Shown here: piece by piece, positions 1-5,334 of the stretch
How positions within the stretch are numbered: position 1 is the stretch's first letter
How the letters are laid out: each line of letters opens with the position of its first letter
NCBI GenBank assembly: GCA_029266015.1
Contig: JAJUFK010000177.1
Location: forward strand, 1-5,334
Length of the DNA stretch: 5,334 nt
Reading direction: 5' to 3'
DNA from: Bacteroidota bacterium
Lineage (GTDB): Bacteria; Bacteroidota; Bacteroidia; Bacteroidales; UBA1715
Made by a program: the position numbers and the translations under genes
Notes under the pieces: model-generated
Databases searched by the model: none
Seen by the model: only the letters and a program-made list of their open reading frames with translations
What the model was told of the DNA's origin: nothing

Positions 1-469
1 ACGTATTACTTTTATGAGCATCTATATATTTTTGAAGTTTTTTGTTTATTACTACTTTGTTTTTAGTATTACTGCAATATTTCAAAAATTCTTTGATTGC
101 TTCATATTGCATATCGTCTGATGTAATATCAGTGTTTTTTTCTATTGCTAATTTTGCCATTGAAGCATAATATCTGCTTGCTAATAATACATCTGATTGA
201 ATAGATTTATAAAATTTTTGGTGTATTGTAAACGAATAATTAGATGTTTTAGTCATCCATTGAATTATAAAATCATTTGCATATAAACTATTTAGTTCTT
301 GTTTACACGGATTATTAAGTAAATATTCAGCACATTCCAAAACTTGATTCTGTGCTTTTACACAACTTACAGAATCTGTTAAAACAACATCTTTTATAGT
401 TGAAAAATCTTGTGCAGATAGTTGTTTACTAAAAAATATACATGTTACTAATAGAATACGTAATTTCAT
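1..469 (-). CDS. Secreted protein of unknown function (partial, 3' end outside window)
   Basis: An open frame read on the minus strand from ATG at 469-467 to the left edge gives 156 codons without a stop, so the gene continues beyond the window. Residues 1-19 form a classic signal peptide: basic MKLR, a hydrophobic core to about residue 13, then KQLSA with likely cleavage before Q20. There is no lipobox cysteine after the core, so a soluble periplasmic or exported protein is more likely than a lipoprotein. The mature part is mostly predicted helical, with W71 in a 'FIIQWM..TSNYSF' stretch and four cysteines (C36, C46, C55, C132). From memory this pattern resembles small conserved secreted proteins of Bacteroidota with no assigned function; I cannot name a family. 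It diverges from the xylanase gene across a 307-bp gap, and no functional link is evident. The reading frame and signal peptide are well supported; the function is unknown. Confidence 0.82.
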   Translation of the reverse strand, partial: MKLRILLVTCIFFSKQLSAQDFSTIKDVVLTDSVSCVKAQNQVLECAEYLLNNPCKQELNSLYANDFIIQWMTKTSNYSFTIHQKFYKSIQSDVLLASRYYASMAKLAIEKNTDITSDDMQYEAIKEFLKYCSNTKNKVVINKKLQKYIDAHKSNT

Positions 470-695
470 ATGTTTATATTTTTAAAAGAATATGCAAGAT
501 ACAATAAAATATTTCATTTTCAATACTTTGTATTATTGATTTTATTTTTTTATAAAAGAGAAAAAAAACGCGATAATTACTATTTGGAAAAATTGTTCAA
601 ATAACCTCTAAAAATTATTCATCATTTTTTTTAAATACTTAAAAATCAATTTGTTTTTGTGTTTGTGTCATTACCATGAAACGATTTTACCCCTA

Positions 696-719
696 TATGA
701 ACAATTTTTAAAATTCATA
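696..719. repeat. Imperfect inverted repeat upstream of the xylanase promoter
   Basis: TATGAA (696-701) and TTCATA (714-719) are perfect inverted 6-mers around an AT-rich centre. The centre itself contains the palindromic AATTTT-T-AAAATT (703-715). The element ends 15 bp before the -7-like box, so it overlaps where the -33 region should be. That is a suitable place for an operator, but A/T palindromes are frequent in DNA of this composition. Confidence 0.3.
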
Positions 720-734
720 GTGTAAAAACAACAC

Positions 735-742
735 TACTTTTG
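735..742 (+). promoter_or_regulatory. Bacteroidota-type -7 promoter element for the xylanase gene
   Basis: TACTTTTG matches the Bacteroidota -7 consensus TAnnTTTG at every specified base. Transcription would start near 748, giving a leader of about 29 nt before ATG 777. There is no good TTTG -33 box at the usual 19-21 bp spacing, only AT-rich sequence, so a regulator may be required. The leader has no clear Shine-Dalgarno site, which is usual for the phylum. Confidence 0.6.
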
Positions 743-776
743 TGTATATCGTTTTTTTTAGTATTTAATTTTTATA

Positions 777-3164
777 ATGAAAAATATGAAAACTCAAATG
801 AAAAAATGTAGTGTTTTAATACTGCTGTTTATTGCAAGTATATCACAAGGTTTTTCGCAAACTATTACTGCAAATACACAAGGTACTCACGACGGCTTTT
901 TTTATTCATTTTGGACAGAAATTGCAAATAATGGAGCATCTATGACATTGGGCCCTGGTGGAAATTACAGTACAGTATGGAATAATACACAAAACTTTAC
1001 GGCAGGTAAAGGTTGGAAAGTTGGTACAGCAAACAGAGTTGTATGTTTTGAAGGAACATATAATGGTGGAAGCAATGGATTCCTTGCATTATATGGTTGG
1101 ACAAAAGATCCTCTTATAGAATATTATGTGTGTGAAAAACATGGACAGTGGGAACCACCGGGTAATACAAGTGATATTATTTATAAAGGTACATATACTT
1201 GTGATGGTGGAACATATAAATGTTATACTGCTAAACGAGTAAATAAACCTTCTATTATTGGTACTGCAACTTTTGACCAGTATTGGAGTGTTCGTGTAGA
1301 ACAACGTTCTTCGGGAACTATAACTTTTGCAAATCACATAGCTGCTTGGAAAAGTTACGGTATGAATATGGGAACAACATGGGATTATCAAATTATGGAA
1401 TCTGAAGGATATAATAGTTCCGGTAGTTCTAATATAACTGTAAGTGAATGTCAAGCATCACCTATTACCGTAGCTATTACAGCCCCTACAGCAACAACTT
1501 CGTTTTCAGCACCGGCTACAGTAAATATAACAGCCACAGCAACAACTACAACCGGAACAATATCAAAAGTAGAGTTTTATAATGGTACTACCAAGTTAGG
1601 TGAAGATGCTACATCGCCATATACATATTCATGGACAAATGTAGCAGCAGGAACCTATTCAATTACGGCAGTTGCAACCAACAGTGCCGGAACCAAAGCA
1701 ACATCAACAGCGGTAAGTATTAAGGTAAATGTACCAAGAGGGCCGTATGGTGGTACAGCTCATGCAATACCGGGAAAAATAGAGTTTGAGAATTACGATG
1801 TTGGAGGAAATGGAATTGCATATTTAGATAATACAGCGGGGTCTAGTGTATCAAGTCCTCCGAATTTTAGAACAGACGAAGATGTAGATATAGAAACGTG
1901 TACCGATGCAGGAGGAGGATATAATATAGGATATGCAACAGCCGGCGAATGGTTAGAATATACGGTAAATGTTGCAACAACAGGTACATATAATGTTACA
2001 TTTAGGGTAGCATGCAGTGGCACAGGACGCACAATGTCGTTGGCTGCCAATAATGTAACAGTAGTCAATAATTTATCAATACCCAATACTAATGGTTGGC
2101 AAACATGGCAAGATGTAACAGTACAAAATATACAACTTACGGCGGGTACACAAATCATTAGATTAACAATAGGAGCAACAGATTATATAAATTTAAATTA
2201 TATGACGTTTACCGCATCTGGAACTCCTGCGCCAACAGTAACAACGCCTGTAACGTATTGTCAAGGAGCTATAGCAACTGCGTTAACAGCAACCGGAACG
2301 GCATTGAAATGGTATACAGTAGCAACCGGAGGTACAGCAAGTACCACAGCACCAACGCCGAGTACAGCAACCGCGGGTTCTACCACATATTATGTGTCAC
2401 AAACAGTGAATTCGGTAGAAAGTCAACGAGCAGAAATTGTTGTAACAGTAACAGCATCACCTAGTGCACCAACAGTAACAACACCGGTAACATATTGCCA
2501 AGGCGCAACAGCAACAGCGTTAACAGCAACCGGAACGGCATTGAAATGGTATACGGTAGCAACAGGTGGAACAGCAAGTACCACCGCACCAACGCCAAGT
2601 ACAGTAGCTGCGGGTTCTACCACATATTATGTATCGCAAACAGTAAATGGTTGTGAAAGTCCACGTGCTTCTATAGTAGTAACAGTGAATGCAATACCTG
2701 CAGCTCCTGCCGTAGTAAGTCCTGTAGTATATCAAACAGGAGCAACGGCTACTGCTTTGACTGCCACAGGAACAGCACTGAAATGGTACACGGTAGTAAC
2801 AGGAGGCACTGCAAGTACTACAGCTCCAACACCAAGTACTGCAACTGTAGGAACTACTAATTACTATGTATCGCAAACAGTAAACAGTTGCGAAAGTTCA
2901 CGTGCTCTAATTGCGGTACAAGTAAGTGAAGTAGTTCAAAAAGTACAGCTAAAAGCTGGTTGGAATATGATAGGATGTCCAATAAGCGGAAGTACTCCAA
3001 TAGAAACAGCATTGGGAAGTATTTGGTCACATGTTGAACAAGTAAAAAATATGGACGCATTCTATATAAAAACAAATAATCCTGCCCTTAATTCATTACA
3101 AACCATAGAATGGGGAAGGGGATATTTGATAAAAGTAACAGCTGCATGTGAATTAACGTGGTAA
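777..3164 (+). CDS. Secreted modular endo-1,4-beta-xylanase: GH11 - Ig - CBM6 - 3x Ig_7 - C-terminal GWN domain
   Basis: This 795-residue enzyme is predicted to hydrolyse internal beta-1,4 bonds of xylan outside the cell. Residues 1-28 are a signal peptide; M8 (ATG 798) would give a more typical short n-region than M1. Residues about 30-223 are a GH11 jelly roll, with GGNYSTVWNN, YGWTKDPLIEYY, the thumb PSIIGTATFDQYWSVR and MESEGYNSSGSSNITV. By alignment from memory to Bacillus GH11, the nucleophile is E115 (PLIEYY) and the acid/base E210 (SEGY). N73 sits at the position that is Asn in neutral/alkaline and Asp in acidic enzymes. Residues 229-319 form a bacterial Ig-like domain (Big_7-like, KVEFYNG...). 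Residues about 325-479 are a CBM6: IEFENY, GEWLEY, NGWQTW, INLNYMTF. Residues 486-718 are three Ig_7-like repeats. Residues 719-795 are a small domain with LKAGWNMIG and GYLI. No type A or type B (CHU_C) type IX sorting domain is recognisable. The gene stands alone and ends at a shared terminator. Confidence 0.95.
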   Translation: MKNMKTQMKKCSVLILLFIASISQGFSQTITANTQGTHDGFFYSFWTEIANNGASMTLGPGGNYSTVWNNTQNFTAGKGWKVGTANRVVCFEGTYNGGSNGFLALYGWTKDPLIEYYVCEKHGQWEPPGNTSDIIYKGTYTCDGGTYKCYTAKRVNKPSIIGTATFDQYWSVRVEQRSSGTITFANHIAAWKSYGMNMGTTWDYQIMESEGYNSSGSSNITVSECQASPITVAITAPTATTSFSAPATVNITATATTTTGTISKVEFYNGTTKLGEDATSPYTYSWTNVAAGTYSITAVATNSAGTKATSTAVSIKVNVPRGPYGGTAHAIPGKIEFENYDVGGNGIAYLDNTAGSSVSSPPNFRTDEDVDIETCTDAGGGYNIGYATAGEWLEYTVNVATTGTYNVTFRVACSGTGRTMSLAANNVTVVNNLSIPNTNGWQTWQDVTVQNIQLTAGTQIIRLTIGATDYINLNYMTFTASGTPAPTVTTPVTYCQGAIATALTATGTALKWYTVATGGTASTTAPTPSTATAGSTTYYVSQTVNSVESQRAEIVVTVTASPSAPTVTTPVTYCQGATATALTATGTALKWYTVATGGTASTTAPTPSTVAAGSTTYYVSQTVNGCESPRASIVVTVNAIPAAPAVVSPVVYQTGATATALTATGTALKWYTVVTGGTASTTAPTPSTATVGTTNYYVSQTVNSCESSRALIAVQVSEVVQKVQLKAGWNMIGCPISGSTPIETALGSIWSHVEQVKNMDAFYIKTNNPALNSLQTIEWGRGYLIKVTAACELTW
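2232..2930 (+). repeat. Three tandem 79-codon Ig_7-like repeats inside the xylanase gene
   Basis: The repeats start at P486, P565 and P644, an exact 79-residue (237-bp) period: 2232-2468, 2469-2705 and 2706-2930. Each has the scheme PxVxxPVxY, ALTATGTALKWYT, GGTASTTAPTPST, YYVSQTVN, ES.RA. By my count repeats 1 and 2 agree at 69 of 79 residues. The core ATALTATGTALKWYTV is identical in all three. Over its 48 bases repeats 1 and 2 differ at 2 positions and repeats 2 and 3 at 10, all silent. They resemble the Ig_7 (CHU_C-associated) family of Bacteroidota surface proteins and probably act as a spacer between CBM6 and the C-terminal domain. Confidence 0.85.
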
Positions 3165-3173
3165 TAATTATAA

Positions 3174-3283
3174 AAAATTAAATGGTTATATATGACAATA
3201 GATAGTTAAAAAAGTCTCCAATCAGTACAATGGGGTTACGCATATTTAAATAAGTTATCGCTCCCTGTGAATTAACTTGGTAA
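3174..3283 (+). pseudogene. Decayed second copy of the end of the xylanase C-terminal domain
   Basis: Downstream of the xylanase stop, the stretch from 3213 reads SLQSVQWGYAYLN, matching SLQTIEWGRGYLI at the end of the xylanase. The last 20 bases of the two copies (3147-3166 and 3266-3285) differ at one position only, stop codon included. The copies lie 120 bp apart at the SLQ motif but 119 bp apart at the end, so the second has lost one base, near 3249-3251. That puts CELTW out of frame. A stop also interrupts it before SLQ (TAA at 3207-3209). Upstream similarity (YMTIDS against YIKTNN) is weak, so the left border is approximate. There is no start codon or reading frame that could express it. 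It is either a partial tandem duplication or the remains of a neighbouring gene with the same terminal domain. Confidence 0.72.
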
Positions 3284-3334
3284 TACATTTCTTCCTTTAC
3301 CTCATTGTACCATTCATATCTCCAAATTCTCAGT

Positions 3335-3368
3335 AAAAAAGGCCGATACACCCGTAATCGGCCTTTTT
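3335..3368. terminator. Bidirectional intrinsic terminator between converging genes
   Basis: GGCCGAT (3341-3347) pairs perfectly with ATCGGCC (3357-3363) around a 9-nt loop. The stem is flanked by six A on the left (3335-3340) and five T on the right (3364-3368), so each strand shows a GC stem followed by a U run. It lies 171 bp after the xylanase stop and just 6 bp beyond the stop of the glycosyltransferase. It should therefore end both transcripts. Confidence 0.9.
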
Positions 3369-3374
3369 AATTTT

Positions 3375-4490
3375 TTATATATTATAACACTGTAGCAATT
3401 TTTGTTCTTCACGTTCCCAGCATAATTCTTTGGAAGCTATGGCAGAATTTTGAGCATATAATTGTAATAAATCTGTGTTAGAAAGTATTTTTGTTATTTG
3501 TTGCCCAATTGCTTGAGGATTTCTATTGTATATAATTTCTCCGCAATTATATGTTTGTATAATTGAACTCATTTCAGGTAAATCTGAAACTACAATAGGT
3601 TTATGAGCATGAATGTAGTCGAAAATTTTATTAGGTAAGGCGTATTTATAGTTTAGTCCTATATCTTCTTCCAATGAAATGCCTATAGTTGCTATATTAG
3701 TATATGCAGGCAATTGTTGAAAGGGAATTCTTCCTGTAAAATAAATAGATGATGCGGTTTTTGATTGTTTTGCAAATTCTTTCAATTCTTCGAGTTTATC
3801 TCCACTCCCAATAATTAGTAACGCTGTATTGTTAATATATTCCATTGCTTGTATCATTAGTTCAATACCTCTGCCCAAATTTACTGCACCTTGATAAAGT
3901 ATGATATGTGGTTGTGGTATAGTTGGTAATTGAACATTAGTTGACATAGTATGTTTCTGTAATAATGGAACATTACGAACTACAATAACAGGAACAGAAT
4001 ATTTTTGTTCGTATATATGAGCTATAGATTCACAAACTGTCATGCAATGTGTGAGTTTTGGAAAAATCCAAGATTCAATTGTTTCCCATACCCGTTTAGC
4101 TTTTGTATTATGAACTAATTCAGGAACTTCGGTAAAATACTCATGACTGTCATACACTAATTTTTTTCTTCGAATACGAGTAGCACAATATACCCCAAAA
4201 AGTGTGTCTAAATCATTTGCTGTTGCAATAGCGTAATTAGAAAAAAGAAGATATATGAATAGTCTAATGTTTAATTCAGCATAAAACATCATGTTTTTTG
4301 TAAATAATAAACGAAGTCGTTTAGTTGCATATGGTAATTCCGGTAGAGGTAAACTGTTTGGTAATTTTCGTCAAACAACACACACGGTATATCCATTGTT
4401 AAGCAACGATGTTGCAACTTTATGTACACGCTGGTCCGAAACTAAATCGTTACTTACGGCAAGTATTATGTGTTTTTTTTCTCTGTTCAT
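3375..4490 (-). pseudogene. GT4-type glycosyltransferase interrupted by an in-frame TGA (codon 40)
   Basis: Read from ATG 4490-4488, the frame gives 39 codons, a TGA, then 331 more codons to TAA at 3377-3375: 371 residues, about the usual length for the family. The pre-TGA part (MNREKKHIILAVSNDLVSDQ RVHKV..., ending GYTVCVV) is the first beta-alpha unit of a GT-B N-terminal domain. The post-TGA part begins RKLPNSLPLPELPYATKR. Further on come ANDLDT (91-96), YDSHEYFTE (113-121), RNVP (172-175), YQGAVNLGRG (199-208), FTGR (251-254) and ALPNKIFDYI (284-293). Such enzymes transfer a sugar from a nucleotide-sugar donor, typically for surface polysaccharide or lipopolysaccharide; the acceptor cannot be told. 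An uninterrupted 305-codon frame starts at ATG 4292, but that product would lack the first 66 residues of the Rossmann domain and is unlikely to be active. The rest of the gene shows no decay, so the stop is recent, recoded or a sequence error. murB diverges 39 bp from its start. Confidence 0.85.
4371..4373 (-). other. In-frame TGA replacing a glycine codon
   Basis: The codons around it read GTT GTT TGA CGA AAA TTA on the minus strand, that is V-V-stop-R-K-L. Relatives as I remember them have G-R-K-L-P-N-S here, so GGA to TGA, a single transversion, explains it. The frame is conserved on both sides, so this is a nonsense change and not a frameshift. The two intact gene ends in the window (xylanase and glycosyltransferase) both use TAA. 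Confidence 0.85.
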
Positions 4491-4529
4491 GCATTTTTTC
4501 TGTATTTTCGCTTATTAAATTATTAGTAT
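4491..4529. promoter_or_regulatory. 39-bp divergent control region between the glycosyltransferase and murB
   Basis: Only 39 bp separate the two start codons, so each promoter must extend into or near the other gene. Read toward murB, TATTTTCG (4503-4510) matches TAnnTTTG at all but one specified base. Read toward the glycosyltransferase, TCGCTTTG (4546-4539) also misses only one. Neither has a convincing -33 box, and both are tentative. No Shine-Dalgarno sequence is present before either start; the glycosyltransferase start follows an A-rich stretch. Confidence 0.35.
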
Positions 4530-4550
4530 ATGATAGTTCAAAGCGAAAAT
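4504..4550. repeat. 10-bp perfect inverted repeat straddling the murB start codon
   Basis: ATTTTCGCTT (4504-4513) and AAGCGAAAAT (4541-4550) are exact reverse complements with a 27-bp spacer containing ATG 4530. The arms coincide with the two weak -7-like boxes, so the same decamer faces inward on both strands. It could be a pair of operator half-sites shared by the divergent genes, or an mRNA hairpin that exposes or hides the murB start. Chance is possible in AT-rich DNA, although the CGC core is less expected. Confidence 0.4.
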
Positions 4551-5334
4551 GTTTCGTTACAAAAGTACAATACATTTGGTATAGATGTATATGCTTCACA
4601 TTTTTTTTCTTATACTCATATAGATGAGTTACAAGAATATCTTAAACGTGATTTTAAAGCTGAGAGTTCTTTTTTTATCTTGGGAGGAGGAAGCAATGTG
4701 CTATTTCTTGATAATTATAAAGGAACTATTATTCATCCTAATAATAAGGGAATTTCAATTATAGCTCAAGATGATACTACAGTAAGAGTAAAAGTAGGAG
4801 CAGGCGAAATTTGGGATGACTTTGTAGCATGGGCTGTAACACATGAATTATATGGTATTGAAAATTTATCGCTTATACCGGGTAGTGTAGGTGCAGCAGC
4901 AGTTCAAAATATTGGAGCTTATGGTGTTGAAGTAGGAAGTGTTATTTTTGAAGTTCATACTATTGATATGTTTACATTACAAACACATAAATTTTCTCAC
5001 AAACAATGTGCGTTTGAATATAGAAACAGCATATTTAAGCAAGCACATATGAAACATCATATTATCACAGATGTGTGTTTTGAATTAAACAAAAAGGGCA
5101 GTTGTTGTATTTCTTATGGAAGTTTGCAACAAACTGTTTTGTCTTTAGGCGAAATATCACTTCATAATGTACGCAAAGCAGTAATAGAGGTACGTAATCA
5201 AAAATTACCAAATCCTAATGAAATTGGTAATGCAGGCAGTTTTTTTACAAATCCAATTGTAAGCAAAGATGTTTTCAATAAAATTCAACAGAAGTATCCT
5301 GATATTGTATGGTATGCAGCACCCGATAATATGG
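4530..5334 (+). CDS. murB: UDP-N-acetylenolpyruvoylglucosamine reductase MurB (partial, 3' end outside window)
   Basis: MurB is the cytoplasmic FAD enzyme that uses NADPH to reduce UDP-GlcNAc-enolpyruvate to UDP-MurNAc, the second committed step of peptidoglycan synthesis. The open frame runs 268 codons to the right edge. Motifs in order: YNTFGID (13-19), FAD-binding ILGGGSNVLF (50-59), GIENLSLIPGSVGAA followed by VQNIGAYGVE (109-134), CAFEYRNSIFK (160-170) and KLPNPNEIGNAGSFFTNP (225-242). R165 and S237 match E. coli MurB R159 and the catalytic proton donor S229; the third catalytic residue (E325 in E. coli) lies beyond the window. The layout, with CxFxYRxSxFK and GNAGSFF, is that of the longer E. 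coli-like type I enzyme, so roughly 70 residues should be missing. A124 stands where GAAPVQN usually has proline. ATG 4530 puts the NTFGID motif at the usual distance from the N-terminus; there is no Shine-Dalgarno site. The gene is expected to be essential and appears intact. Confidence 0.95.
   Translation, partial: MIVQSENVSLQKYNTFGIDVYASHFFSYTHIDELQEYLKRDFKAESSFFILGGGSNVLFLDNYKGTIIHPNNKGISIIAQDDTTVRVKVGAGEIWDDFVAWAVTHELYGIENLSLIPGSVGAAAVQNIGAYGVEVGSVIFEVHTIDMFTLQTHKFSHKQCAFEYRNSIFKQAHMKHHIITDVCFELNKKGSCCISYGSLQQTVLSLGEISLHNVRKAVIEVRNQKLPNPNEIGNAGSFFTNPIVSKDVFNKIQQKYPDIVWYAAPDNM

Larger units (their letters stand above)
470..776. other. Divergent AT-rich intergenic region
   Basis: This 307-bp gap separates the minus-strand secreted protein from the plus-strand xylanase. 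It holds homopolymer T and A tracts, an imperfect inverted repeat at 696-719 and the -7-like element at 735-742. No ORF of note, tRNA or strong GC hairpin was seen. For the minus-strand gene I found no clean TAnnTTTG element; the nearest is a 6-of-8 match read on the minus strand at 605-598, too weak to call. Any sRNA here would need transcript data. Confidence 0.6.

Noticed and set aside
1089..1454. 121-codon open frame on the minus strand inside the GH11 region
   Set aside because: Antisense shadow of a well-supported GH11 domain; its product is low-complexity and has no start context or recognisable motif.
1793..2158. 121-codon open frame on the minus strand inside the CBM6 region
   Set aside because: Antisense shadow of the CBM6 codons; the protein looks random and no promoter is seen.
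2258..2876. Several short frames (2258-2464 plus, 2423-2623 minus, 2520-2876 minus) in the repeat array
   Set aside because: They are the repeat array read in other frames; the Ser/Cys/Tyr-rich or Val/Ala-rich composition is produced by the repeated codons.
2232..2930. Tandem array considered as a CRISPR or non-coding repeat
   Set aside because: The 237-bp period is an exact multiple of three and encodes conserved protein repeats with silent differences, so it is coding.
2857..3075. 72-codon minus-strand frame over the end of the xylanase
   Set aside because: Shadow of the coding strand, where conserved domain motifs are read.
4371..4373. Programmed frameshift or selenocysteine as explanation of the TGA
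   Set aside because: The same frame continues on both sides, so no frameshift is needed. The expected residue is Gly, not Cys or Sec, and no obvious selenocysteine-type hairpin was seen directly after the codon.
4291..4627. Two plus-strand frames (4291-4518 and 4409-4627) between the glycosyltransferase and murB
   Set aside because: They overlap the N-terminal part of the glycosyltransferase (SNDLVSDQRVHKV on the minus strand) and the start of murB. Neither encodes a recognisable motif.

Overview
The window is AT-rich and looks like a member of the Bacteroidota. The pointers are a TAnnTTTG-type -7 element ahead of the large secreted gene, signal peptides ending in SAQ or FSQ, A/T-rich leaders without clear Shine-Dalgarno sites, Ig_7-type repeats, and a glycosyltransferase subfamily (SNDLVxDQRVHKV ... 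DSHEYFTEVPEL) that I know mainly from Flavobacteria- and Sphingobacteria-like genomes. I cannot name the genus.

Layout from left to right. (1) Minus strand, 1-469: the 5' part of an unrecognised small secreted protein that runs off the left edge. (2) 470-776: a divergent AT-rich intergenic region with the likely promoter of the next gene. (3) Plus strand, 777-3164: a 795-residue modular secreted endo-1,4-beta-xylanase made of signal peptide, GH11 catalytic domain, Ig-like domain, CBM6, three 79-residue Ig_7-like repeats and a C-terminal 'GWNMIG...GYLI' domain. (4) About 3174-3283: a decayed second copy of that C-terminal domain's end. (5) 3335-3368: a hairpin terminator that can serve both converging genes. 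(6) Minus strand, 3375-4490: a GT4-type glycosyltransferase whose full length (371 codons) is interrupted by an in-frame TGA at codon 40, where a glycine codon is expected. (7) 4491-4529: a 39-bp divergent gap, overlapped by a 10-bp perfect inverted repeat that straddles the next start codon. (8) Plus strand from 4530: murB, running off the right edge.

The genes do not form one operon. The xylanase is alone in its transcription unit and has no SusC/SusD or sugar-uptake partner in view. The glycosyltransferase and murB both concern envelope or glycan synthesis and diverge from one short control region. No mobile element, CRISPR array, tRNA or rRNA is visible.

The points most worth following up are the UGA-for-glycine interruption in the glycosyltransferase and the xylanase C-terminal domain. 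That domain stands where a known type IX sorting domain would be expected, and a broken copy of its end lies just downstream.
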